From Myxococcales bacterium (lineage in GTDB: Bacteria > Myxococcota_A > Polyangia > Polyangiales > Polyangiaceae): a stretch of 58,212 bases of DNA. Below, piece by piece: positions 45,734 to 57,063 of this stretch (the stretch's first letter is position 1; each line of letters starts with the position of its first letter). The notes under the pieces are model-generated. The model saw only the letters and a list, made by a program, of their open reading frames with translations, searched no databases and had not been told where the DNA came from. Made by a program: the position numbers and the translations under genes. The stretch is taken from assembly GCA_947473045.1 (NCBI GenBank), contig CANJCO010000030.1, positions 1 to 58,212 on the forward strand, read 5' to 3'.

Positions 45734-46291
45734 TCACGAGCCCAGGTCGGCCTGAATCTCCTGCGCGTGCTTGCTGACGTCGACGCTGCGATAGATCTTC
45801 TTCACGTTGCCGTCGGCGCCGATAACGATTGTCTGGCGGCTCATGAACGAGAGCGTCATGCCGACCCCGAAACGCTTTGCGAGCGCACCGTCCGGATCGC
45901 TTACGAGCTTGAACGGCAGCTTGTGGTGCTGCGCGAACGCCCTGTGGGAGGCGTCGTCGTCGGAGGAAATGCCGACGAGGACGACTCCCTTTTTCGACAG
46001 CGCGTCCCACGCGTCACGGAATGAGCAGGCCTCGGTCGTGCATCCCGGCGTCTCGTCACGCGGGTAGAAATAGAGCACCACGGGCTTGCCCTTGAGCGCA
46101 GCGAGCTGCAGCCGGGTGCCATCGCTCGCGGTCACGTCGAAATCGGGCGAGGGCGCGCCAACTTCGAGCGGGCCGGCCGGAGCGACGGCGACGGGCGCCG
46201 AAGCGGCCGCGCTGGCCGAGGCAGGCGCGGGCGCGGGCTCTTTGGTGCAGGCGATGAAAACGAGCGGGAGGGCGAATAGGAGCGTGCGCAT
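45734..46291 (-). CDS. Lipoprotein peroxiredoxin (Bcp/PrxQ type)
   Basis: Thiol peroxidase of the AhpC/TSA fold. The 185-residue product begins with a signal peptide and lipobox VFIAC (lipidated Cys15), then an Ala/Pro linker (20-40). The catalytic domain has YFYPRDETPGCTTEACSFRD: peroxidatic Cys84 and resolving Cys89 five residues later, the alpha2 PrxQ arrangement. SFMSRQTIVIGADGNV is also typical. Most Bcp enzymes are cytoplasmic, so the membrane-anchored exported form is unusual. It would detoxify peroxides in the periplasm, perhaps fed by DsbD-type reductant (inference). Confidence 0.92.
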   Translation of the reverse strand: MRTLLFALPLVFIACTKEPAPAPASASAAASAPVAVAPAGPLEVGAPSPDFDVTASDGTRLQLAALKGKPVVLYFYPRDETPGCTTEACSFRDAWDALSKKGVVLVGISSDDDASHRAFAQHHKLPFKLVSDPDGALAKRFGVGMTLSFMSRQTIVIGADGNVKKIYRSVDVSKHAQEIQADLGS

Positions 46292-46411
46292 GGGCCTTTC
46301 GATGCCCACGGCGGCCTCGTCGTTGCCGGTTTCGCGAACGTTTTGCCAAGCCGCAGCCCGGGACTTCATCGACTTCATCGCCGAGGGAGTGCCCGCCGGA
46401 GGTCGCCGCCG

Positions 46412-47107
46412 CTACGGCGCGGGCTCGTAAAAGCGGAGGCCATCGAGCATCAGGCGTGCTTCTTCTTCGCGCGCCGACGCCTCGGGCCACACGGCGACGG
46501 CGAGGTAGGCGACCCCCTTGCGCACAAACATGCGCATAAACGAGCCGGTTTGACGCGCCTGCCCCGCCGACTTGAGAACATACGCGCCCGCGAGCTCGGC
46601 GCCGACGACGCCGTCCTGCGCATGCTCCGCGGGGCCGGCGGTGACGCGAAACGAGTCGAGGTTGGTGGCCATCGCCGACTGCTGATGCGCGAGCAACTCG
46701 GCCGCCGTCGCGTCCGCCGGCACGATCGTCACCGAAATCGTCACGGCGAGCGCGCCGTCGCGATCGGCGGTGTCGCGCGCGAGCGACAGCAGCGGGATCC
46801 CCTTCTGCTTCTGGCCTCGGGCCTCGAGCGACGCCGTAAGTCGCGGGTTCGCAGAGGCACGAATGCGCGACGCGAGCTCGTCATCGCCGAGCACCTTGAA
46901 GCCGGCAGGCACCGCAAAGCTCACCCCGAGATCATCGAATCGCACGATCGACGCCGGAGGCGGGGCAGGCGCGGGCAGAAGGGGCGGCGGCGAGGACGCG
47001 ACGTGCGGGGCGGCCTGATCAGCGGGAGTTTGCGCGGACGGCGGCGGCGCGGCCCCGCAGGCACAGAGCGAAACGCACAGCACGGATGCCAACAGGGCTC
47101 GATTCAT
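46412..47107 (-). CDS. Lipoprotein of unknown function
   Basis: A 231-residue lipoprotein starting MNRALLASVLCVSLCAC at 47107; the lipobox is SLCAC. A Pro/Ala linker of about 40 residues leads to a folded domain that opens with VRFDDLGVSFAVPAGFKVLG and ends with AREEEARLMLDGLRFYEPAP. This arrangement resembles small envelope proteins that bind or sense peptides, but no named family is certain. It lies 61 nt after the hybrid regulator gene. Confidence 0.75.
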   Translation of the reverse strand: MNRALLASVLCVSLCACGAAPPPSAQTPADQAAPHVASSPPPLLPAPAPPPASIVRFDDLGVSFAVPAGFKVLGDDELASRIRASANPRLTASLEARGQKQKGIPLLSLARDTADRDGALAVTISVTIVPADATAAELLAHQQSAMATNLDSFRVTAGPAEHAQDGVVGAELAGAYVLKSAGQARQTGSFMRMFVRKGVAYLAVAVWPEASAREEEARLMLDGLRFYEPAP

Positions 47108-47168
47108 CGGCCACCAGCCTCGCACACCTGCCCTCCCCGCGCGAGCCGGGCGCGAGCAGGGAGCGAGC

Positions 47169-51515
<4,347 letters not shown>

Positions 51516-51521
51516 ACGCGC

Positions 51522-52454
51522 CTACCGCGTTTCGTGGGCCGCCGGCGCCTTCGCGCGCTCGGGCTGCTCGAGGCCGTAATCGCCGCTCATTCCGAACCAG
51601 AATCCGGTGAGCGAAAAGCCCAGCCCGATGCGCGCCTCGAATTGCTTTACCGGCTTGATGCGAATGCCAAGTTGCGGCAGTGACAAATGCAAAAACACGT
51701 TCGGCACGCTGCCGCCGTCGGACCACTTCGACTCAGTGTAGCCGCCCACTTTGGCGACCGTCGCGTTGCTGTGGTCGCCCGTATTGCAGCCCGAGCCCGC
51801 AGGCCCTGTCGCCTGGCACTGATAATAGGTCAACCCGTTGGAGGCCTTCACGCTCGGCGCGCCAGTCTGCGCCGCAGTGGTTACCCAGTTGTTGTTCAAG
51901 TTGCCAAAGAGCGCGCCGACGCCCACGCCAATGCCGTATTCGAAGTCGATGTTCTTGTGCACCGGCGTCGACCAGAGCAAATCGAGCGTCAAGTAGGCGG
52001 CCTTCAGAGAGCTCGAGACCATCGACCAGTTACCGGCGTTGTTCTGGTCTTTTCCCTTCTCCGCAAACAGGGTATTACCAAACCCGTATTCAACGTAATT
52101 GAGGGCGGGAATCAACGAGAAGCGGTCTTTTCGAATATCGACTTCGAGGCCGACCATGTTCGAGAAAAACGCCGCGCCTTCATCGACGAAGATGTTGACC
52201 ATGGCCTTCGGGATGTAATTGCCGCGGTAGCGCAGCCCCACGAAGTAGTACGTCTTGTGGTCTTTCTCGGCGACGTCGGTGGCGGCCTCGGCGGGCATCA
52301 CGCCATCGAGCGGGGCCTCAGTCGCGGCAGCCGCAGGAGCCGCTCCGGCAGTCTCGCCGCCGCCGCCGCCCACAAGGCCCTGCGCCAGCGCCGGGGCAGG
52401 CGCCATCGTCGTAACCAGGGCACCGACAAAAGCTGAAGCAAGCAACGTTCGCAT
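51522..52454 (-). CDS. Outer-membrane-type secreted protein
   Basis: A 310-residue exported protein. I chose ATG 52454 (MRTLLASAFVGALVTTMAP) because AAGAGA lies just upstream; ATG 52472 is the alternative. The signal peptide ends near ALAQ. The mature chain alternates polar and hydrophobic residues with many aromatics (YYFVGLRYRGNYIPKAMVNI, FGNTLFAEKGKD, FLHLSLPQLGIRIKPVKQFE, GLGFSLTGFWFG), as in small beta-barrels. Two cysteines lie in one loop (QCQATG, GCNTGD). No ligand is identifiable. It is followed after 6 nt by the hybrid sigma54 regulator. Confidence 0.8.
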   Translation of the reverse strand: MRTLLASAFVGALVTTMAPAPALAQGLVGGGGGETAGAAPAAAATEAPLDGVMPAEAATDVAEKDHKTYYFVGLRYRGNYIPKAMVNIFVDEGAAFFSNMVGLEVDIRKDRFSLIPALNYVEYGFGNTLFAEKGKDQNNAGNWSMVSSSLKAAYLTLDLLWSTPVHKNIDFEYGIGVGVGALFGNLNNNWVTTAAQTGAPSVKASNGLTYYQCQATGPAGSGCNTGDHSNATVAKVGGYTESKWSDGGSVPNVFLHLSLPQLGIRIKPVKQFEARIGLGFSLTGFWFGMSGDYGLEQPERAKAPAAHETR

Positions 52455-52507
52455 GAGGTCTCTTTCGTTCATGGGGCGCGCACGCGCCGACCTGAAATGA
52501 CCCGCCG

Positions 52508-53581
52508 ATGCTACACTATGCGAGCGCTCCCGCGAAGCCTTCGCTCCGCACGGCCCGCCCCCAAGTGATCCTCCACGGGCACCTCGTCGACCAGACCATC
52601 GACCGCAGCGAGCGGGCAACCTTCGTCAAGGAGGTCGTGGTCACGCGCGGAAAGGTGCCGCTCGCGATGGTGCGCAAGCGCCTCGCCGACCGCCGCGGCG
52701 CCACCCTCGCGCCGGTGCTGCTCATCCACGGATTCGGGCAAAACCGCTACGCGTGGCACCTGCCCCTGCGCAGCTTCGCCAATCATCTGGCGGCGGCCGG
52801 CTTCGACGTGTTCAACCTCGACTTGAGGGGCCACGGGCGCTCGCGCGCGTTCGGAGGCAAGCGCAGCAAGAGCGTCCACGACTACTACGCCGAAGATCTG
52901 CCCAACGCCGTCGAAGAAGTGCAGCGCATCTCGGGCGGCAGGCCCGTGTTTCTCGTGGGGCACTCGCTCGGAGGGCTCGTGAGCTACGCGGGCGCCCCGG
53001 CCCTCGGCGACGCGATCGCGGGCGTCGTCTCGATCGGCAGCCCCTATCACTTCACGCGCGGATCGGCCTCGCTCGGCGCCATCGCCACCTTTGTGCGCAT
53101 GGCCTCGTGGCTCGATTTGCGCCCGAACCCGAGCGTCGCGCTCAAGCCCATCGGGCTGACGTTGTCGGCGCTTCGCCGCTTCGCCGAGAGCCCCCTGTAT
53201 CCGATTCCGCTCCGGGGCTGGCACAAGGGCGCGCTCGAGCCGGAAGTGCTCGCGCAGCACCTCGAGCTTGCGTTCGATCGCGCCGGCGTCGGCGAGCTGG
53301 TCGACATGTTCGAATGGGCCAACGACAAGCAGTTCGGCGGCGCGGGCAGCGGCCTCACCGAGCGCTTCGAGTCGCTCGATTTGCCGCTTCTGGTCATCGC
53401 AGGCACCAACGACGATCTCGCTCCGCCTGCGAGCGTTCGCCCGGCGTTCACCCGCAGCGCCTCGCGCGACAAGACCTACCGCGCGTTGCCGCTGGGTCAC
53501 ATCGATTTGCTCGTAGGCCGCGACGCACCGAAGACAATCTGGCTGCTCGTGAGCGAGTGGCTGAAGGGACGATCCATATGA
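52508..53581 (+). CDS. Alpha/beta hydrolase
   Basis: A 357-residue alpha/beta hydrolase (serine esterase or lipase-like). Oxyanion region LLIHGFGQNR, nucleophile GHSLGG (Ser153), acid in GTNDDLAPP (about Asp307) and catalytic histidine in LPLGHIDLLVG (about His336). No signal peptide, so probably cytoplasmic. The start is uncertain: a TACACT -10-like hexamer lies at 52512-52517, downstream of ATG 52508, so the true start could be GTG 52565, 19 codons later. The next gene overlaps by 4 nt. Substrate unknown. Confidence 0.9.
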   Translation: MLHYASAPAKPSLRTARPQVILHGHLVDQTIDRSERATFVKEVVVTRGKVPLAMVRKRLADRRGATLAPVLLIHGFGQNRYAWHLPLRSFANHLAAAGFDVFNLDLRGHGRSRAFGGKRSKSVHDYYAEDLPNAVEEVQRISGGRPVFLVGHSLGGLVSYAGAPALGDAIAGVVSIGSPYHFTRGSASLGAIATFVRMASWLDLRPNPSVALKPIGLTLSALRRFAESPLYPIPLRGWHKGALEPEVLAQHLELAFDRAGVGELVDMFEWANDKQFGGAGSGLTERFESLDLPLLVIAGTNDDLAPPASVRPAFTRSASRDKTYRALPLGHIDLLVGRDAPKTIWLLVSEWLKGRSI

Positions 53582-54189
53582 GAGCGAACCTCGCAGCGAT
53601 CGCTTGCTTGCTCGTTTCGTGTGGCGCAGCGCCCGCGCCCCAGGAGGCCGCTGCTCCGGTCGCGCGCGCGACGGCGGACTGGCACCCGTCGCAGGTCGAC
53701 GCCGCGAAGGCGCGGCGGGTTGCGCTCGGCGCCAGCGCCACCGTCCGCGAAGCGCAGCGCGCGATCATCGGCAGCGCGTGCTCAGACGCCGTGCTCGTGT
53801 GGGGCGATCTGGTCGTCGACGCGAGCGCGCCCGCAGTAACCATCGCGCTCGGCGACGGCGCTGCCGTGCTCAGCGGATTTCTGCTCTGCGAGCACGAAAT
53901 GGAGCCTTTTTTGCGGGCCCAGCGCGACAATCCGCGGCTGCGTGCAGGCCACGGCGGCTCGGCTGACTTGAAGTGGCGCGACGGCGAGCTGCTGCTGCGG
54001 CGCAAGTGGTCGGCGGGCGATGCGCATCTGGGCACGCTCGCGCCGGCTCCCGAGGGCGTATTCCAAAAAGGCGAGGCGCTCGCGGCGATCTTCAGCTGCG
54101 ACGATCCGAAGGCGAAGCTCCCCGATGTGCTCGCAGCGATCGCGCGCGCGCCGGGCGTGTTCGTGTTCGCGATGTATCCGCTGCGCTGA
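53578..54189 (+). CDS. Lipoprotein of unknown function
   Basis: A 203-residue protein beginning MRANLAAIACLLVSC, with lipobox LVSC. The mature part has a cysteine pair (GSACSDAV, FLLCEHEME) and IFSCDDPK. It contains no recognised domain. It is coupled to the hydrolase gene by an ATGA overlap. Its TGA directly abuts the stop codon of the convergent Kazal gene. Confidence 0.75.
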   Translation: MRANLAAIACLLVSCGAAPAPQEAAAPVARATADWHPSQVDAAKARRVALGASATVREAQRAIIGSACSDAVLVWGDLVVDASAPAVTIALGDGAAVLSGFLLCEHEMEPFLRAQRDNPRLRAGHGGSADLKWRDGELLLRRKWSAGDAHLGTLAPAPEGVFQKGEALAAIFSCDDPKAKLPDVLAAIARAPGVFVFAMYPLR

Positions 54190-54759
54190 TCAGCCGCCCG
54201 GGCAGCTGACTTTGAAGCCGTTCGCAGTGCGCGTGCACATGCAGGGCGCCCCCGGTCCGAAGCACGCGCAGTCGGTCGACCTGGCGCACGCGGCGGGCAG
54301 CGGCGCGCAGTTGTCGAAGCTGCAAGGCTGCCCGGCCCCCCCCACGTCGTTGAGCGCGCTGGAGCAGTAGGAAGTCGCCGCGTCACAAAACCCGCCGCCG
54401 CATGCGACCCAACCTTGAGGCTCGGGACAGCCGCCTGCCGCGTTTACGTCGGCGCCGGCGCCATGCGCATCGCAGTCGTTTGCGTAGGTCTTGCCATCGG
54501 TGCCGCAGACCGGACCGTAGAGGTCGGGACACGCCGAAGGACGCGAAACGCACACTCCGCCGACGCTGCCGCAGGTGTTGTCGCGCTTGCAGTACTCGCT
54601 CGCCGTGCAGCTCGCGCAATTTCGGGGCGCTGCGCTGTCGCCGCGGCCCGCAGCGTCGACGGAGCTTCCCGCATCAGATGGAGCGCCGGCGTCAGAGGTC
54701 GCGACTGCGCCGCCGCAGGCTGACAGACACGCGAGCGCAGCGGCGAGGGCGTTTCGCAT
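54190..54759 (-). CDS. Lipoprotein with a Kazal-type domain
   Basis: A 189-residue lipoprotein: signal peptide with lipobox LSAC (Cys15), a low-complexity Ala/Asp/Ser linker, then a cysteine-rich region. Residues about 70-111 match a Kazal serine-protease-inhibitor domain: CVSRPSACPDLYGPVCGTDG followed by KTYANDCDAHG and a final cysteine. Two further cysteine clusters follow (ACGGGFCDAATSYC, TDCACFGPGAPCMC). Kazal lipoproteins are found in several predatory or fruiting delta-type bacteria, but inhibitor activity here is inferred. A TAAACT hexamer lies 6 nt before the ATG. Confidence 0.88.
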   Translation of the reverse strand: MRNALAAALACLSACGGAVATSDAGAPSDAGSSVDAAGRGDSAAPRNCASCTASEYCKRDNTCGSVGGVCVSRPSACPDLYGPVCGTDGKTYANDCDAHGAGADVNAAGGCPEPQGWVACGGGFCDAATSYCSSALNDVGGAGQPCSFDNCAPLPAACARSTDCACFGPGAPCMCTRTANGFKVSCPGG

Positions 54760-54768
54760 CCGCGGAGT

Positions 54769-55701
54769 TTACATCACCGCAGGCTGGGGCGCATCGTCGT
54801 CGCGCAACATGGCCGCGGCCAGAAGCACGAGGGCGATCCACACGCCGTCGGCGACGAGCAGGTGGGCGAGCTGCATCCACACGGGCGCGAGCAGCGCCAC
54901 GTTCACCAGCCCGAGCAGAAACTGCGCGGCGAACATTCCGAAAACGAGCTTCGATCCCCTCGCCACGTGTGCATCGCGACGCACCACCGGCGCGAGCGAG
55001 GCAAGCGCGACCACCAGCGCGCCTGTAAACGTAGCGATCATCGGGTGCAGCGCGCGCAGCTTGACGAACAGGTGGGCGGTCGCCGCGAGATCCTGCCGAA
55101 AGCCGTCGGCGAGCGACTTCGCCGGAAAGAGCGTGTCGCCGAGCGCAGCCACGGCGCCGCTCATGCCCAGAAAGAGCACCGCGAGCAGCACCGGCGCCAC
55201 CAGCCAGGGGGCGACCCCCTGACGCGAGAGCCTGAGCCTCGGCGCGCCGGTCGCCGCACGCACTGTGAGCGTCAGGCACGCGAGCAGGATGAACGTGTTG
55301 CTGAGGTGGAGCACAATCGACAGCGCGCGCTTCATCGAAGCGTCATGCGCAACAAGCTCGAACAGCACCAAACCGGCACCCACCAGCGCCTCGGTGAAGA
55401 TGAACACCACCGACAAGGTCGCCCAAAAGCGCGCCGCATCGCCCTTGGAGCGCGCGCGAAACGCGACGATCGCGAGCGCTACGACCGCCACCAGCGCGAC
55501 CCCGCTCGAGGCCCTGTGGCTGAACTCGATCATGCGCGCGAGCGACGGCGCCCGCGGTACAATTTCGCCGTCGCACAGCGGCCAGTGCGCCCCGCACCCC
55601 GCCCCGGACCCAGTGGCCCGCACGAAGGCGCCCCACGCGATGACGAGCAGGTTGTAGGCGAGCACGCCCAACGCAAAGCGTGAGAAAAAGTCGCGGCGCA
55701 C
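54769..55701 (-). CDS. ctaA: Heme A synthase (CtaA/COX15)
   Basis: A 310-residue membrane enzyme that oxidises the C8 methyl of heme O to give heme A for aa3-type oxidases. Family motifs: AWGAFVRATGSGAGCGAHWP with PLCDGEIVP, then the histidine ligands in IEFSHRASSG, IVLHLSNTF, ALHPMIATFTG and LAHLLVADGVW. About eight membrane helices. CtaB and oxidase genes are not in the window. Upstream lies tRNA-Arg in the opposite direction. Confidence 0.93.
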   Translation of the reverse strand: MRRDFFSRFALGVLAYNLLVIAWGAFVRATGSGAGCGAHWPLCDGEIVPRAPSLARMIEFSHRASSGVALVAVVALAIVAFRARSKGDAARFWATLSVVFIFTEALVGAGLVLFELVAHDASMKRALSIVLHLSNTFILLACLTLTVRAATGAPRLRLSRQGVAPWLVAPVLLAVLFLGMSGAVAALGDTLFPAKSLADGFRQDLAATAHLFVKLRALHPMIATFTGALVVALASLAPVVRRDAHVARGSKLVFGMFAAQFLLGLVNVALLAPVWMQLAHLLVADGVWIALVLLAAAMLRDDDAPQPAVM

Positions 55702-55793
55702 GAAGCGTAGGTAGTGAAAAAGCGAATGCGGCGCCAGTGCTCACGCGTCGTGTGGACGTAGCCCGCGATGGGTGATAGTCGAGCAGGTGTTCT

Positions 55794-55870
55794 GCGCCAC
55801 TAGCTCAGCTGGATAGAGCGGCGGCCTCCGAAGCCGTAGGTCAGAGGTTCGAATCCTCTGTGGCGCGCCA
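55794..55870 (+). tRNA. tRNA-Arg (anticodon CCG)
   Basis: Complete cloverleaf: acceptor GCGCCAC/GTGGCGC, D-arm GCTC/GAGC, anticodon arm GCGGC/GCCGT with loop CTCCGAA giving anticodon CCG, variable loop AGGTC, T-arm AGAGG/CCTCT with loop TTCGAAT, discriminator G and an encoded CCA (55868-55870). It reads CGG. Its 3' end borders the accessory operon, a common integration position. Confidence 0.97.
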
Positions 55871-56256
55871 GTCGATAGCGTTTACGAACTTTGGTGACCC
55901 ACGGGTCCGGAGGTCGTGGACGCGCATGAGGCGCTGGAATTTGCGAGGCGCGGCTCTCGGGGCGCTCTCTACAAAGAGCACGCGGTGCGTGTAGGGTGCA
56001 CGCGAGTGCTCGGTTTACCCGTCGCGAGGGCGCTCTCCGGGGCAGACTCGGGGAGACGAAGTGACCCGCGGCTCCGGAGGAGAGACCCACGGCTACGGAG
56101 GTTGGTCTCCGGAGCGGCGGGTCGGTGACCCAGGAGTACGAAGAGCGGGGCGTAAGGCGTGGAGATCGTTGAGGGGCGAGCCTTCGCACCACAGACGCGG
56201 TTCGTAACCGTTACTGCATGGGGTTCATGCGTGGGGTGCACCACGGCGCTCAACGT
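55871..56256. other. 386-nt region without a convincing gene, rich in short repeats
   Basis: This stretch links tRNA-Arg to the HEPN operon. Open frames on both strands are short and not protein-like. It contains several copies of a GACCC(A/G)CGG(C/G)T(C/A)CGGAGG unit (see repeat entry) and no clear second tRNA end or integrase gene. Confidence 0.6.
55896..56123. repeat. Direct and inverted copies of a 19-bp unit downstream of tRNA-Arg
   Basis: Direct copies: GACCCACGGGTCCGGAGGT at 55896-55914, GACCCGCGGCTCCGGAGGA at 56063-56081 and GACCCACGGCTACGGAGGT at 56084-56102, the last two at a 21-bp period. An inverted copy (TCTCCGGAGCGGCGGGTC, 56106-56123) can pair with 56063-56080 at 16 of 18 positions. 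A fifth, degenerate start GTGACCCAGGAGTACG lies just after. The role could be recombinase or regulator binding, or an RNA hairpin. Confidence 0.7.
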
Positions 56257-57063
56257 TCAGTCCTCACCCAGCATGCAGGCCACGTGCGTGAGCAGAGAGC
56301 CGCAGGCAGAGCCGAGGAGGACCCCGAGCGCATCGTCCATTTCCCGTTCGCAGACCTCCAGCAACGCGCGGAGGTCGTCCCGCGGGGTAGCAGGCCAACT
56401 TGGTCCGGCCCGATGGTGACCCGGTTCGACCCCGTAGGTCTTTGCGCGATCCTCCACTCGCATCCAGCCTTTGAGCGAGATGCCGAACTTCGACGCGGCG
56501 GTCGGACCATCGAAAAAGTCCGAGCCGGCGACTTGGGCGCCGTCGTGCACGAAGTGGTTGCGGATCGCGTACGACAGTCCGATCGGCCAGCCGAAGGTTT
56601 GCCGAACAGATTCAAAGACCGCGGCCGCTGTCGTCTTCTTCCGTTCCTTCTGGACAAACTGCGAGACAAGTTGCGCAGGGCTCGCCTCGTTGAAGCCTGC
56701 ATCGGGTGTGCAGAGAACGCGGCCGACCATCCCTGCGACTCGGTCGGCAAGAGACCACGTCGTGGACAGGTAGGCCTGAACGCCGATGCGGCGGACGTGC
56801 TGAAACTTTACTCGCGCCGTCCCGAGCGGGACGCAGTCGTTTGCGTCTGCACCTTTCTCGAGGTCGGCCAGAAGCGCACTGGCCGCGGCCCGCGCATGCA
56901 GCAACCCGATCCAATGCTCGATGTCGGCGTCGTAGTCGATCACCGTTCGGAACTGTACCTCCACGTCCGACGGGACCTTCCCCACGTGACGCCCGAGCGC
57001 CGCGTTCGCTTTGCCGAGCGCGGCCTTCGCGTCGCGGAGGCGATCCTCAAGGGTCTTGCTCAT
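56257..57063 (-). CDS. HEPN-like RNxxxH protein of an accessory operon
   Basis: A 268-residue soluble, mostly helical protein. The motif AIRNHFVHDG (Arg168-His173) fits the RNxxxH signature of HEPN domains, many of which are metal-independent RNases in toxin, abortive-infection and defence systems. Helices before it (AYLSTTWSLADRVAGMVGRV) suit a HEPN bundle. N-terminal residues 1-30 form a charged helix. Its ATG overlaps the stop of the large upstream gene (ATGA), so the two are translated together. The family call rests on one motif plus helix layout, and RNase activity is inferred. Confidence 0.6.
   Translation of the reverse strand: MSKTLEDRLRDAKAALGKANAALGRHVGKVPSDVEVQFRTVIDYDADIEHWIGLLHARAAASALLADLEKGADANDCVPLGTARVKFQHVRRIGVQAYLSTTWSLADRVAGMVGRVLCTPDAGFNEASPAQLVSQFVQKERKKTTAAAVFESVRQTFGWPIGLSYAIRNHFVHDGAQVAGSDFFDGPTAASKFGISLKGWMRVEDRAKTYGVEPGHHRAGPSWPATPRDDLRALLEVCEREMDDALGVLLGSACGSLLTHVACMLGED

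Noticed and set aside
55969-56253. 94-codon minus-strand frame with RSRGSL repeats
   Set aside because: The repeats reflect the non-coding GACCC units; there is no plausible ribosome binding site and the product is not protein-like.
55871-56256. CRISPR array from the repeated units near tRNA-Arg
   Set aside because: Only a few imperfect copies with no regular spacers, some inverted, and no cas genes.
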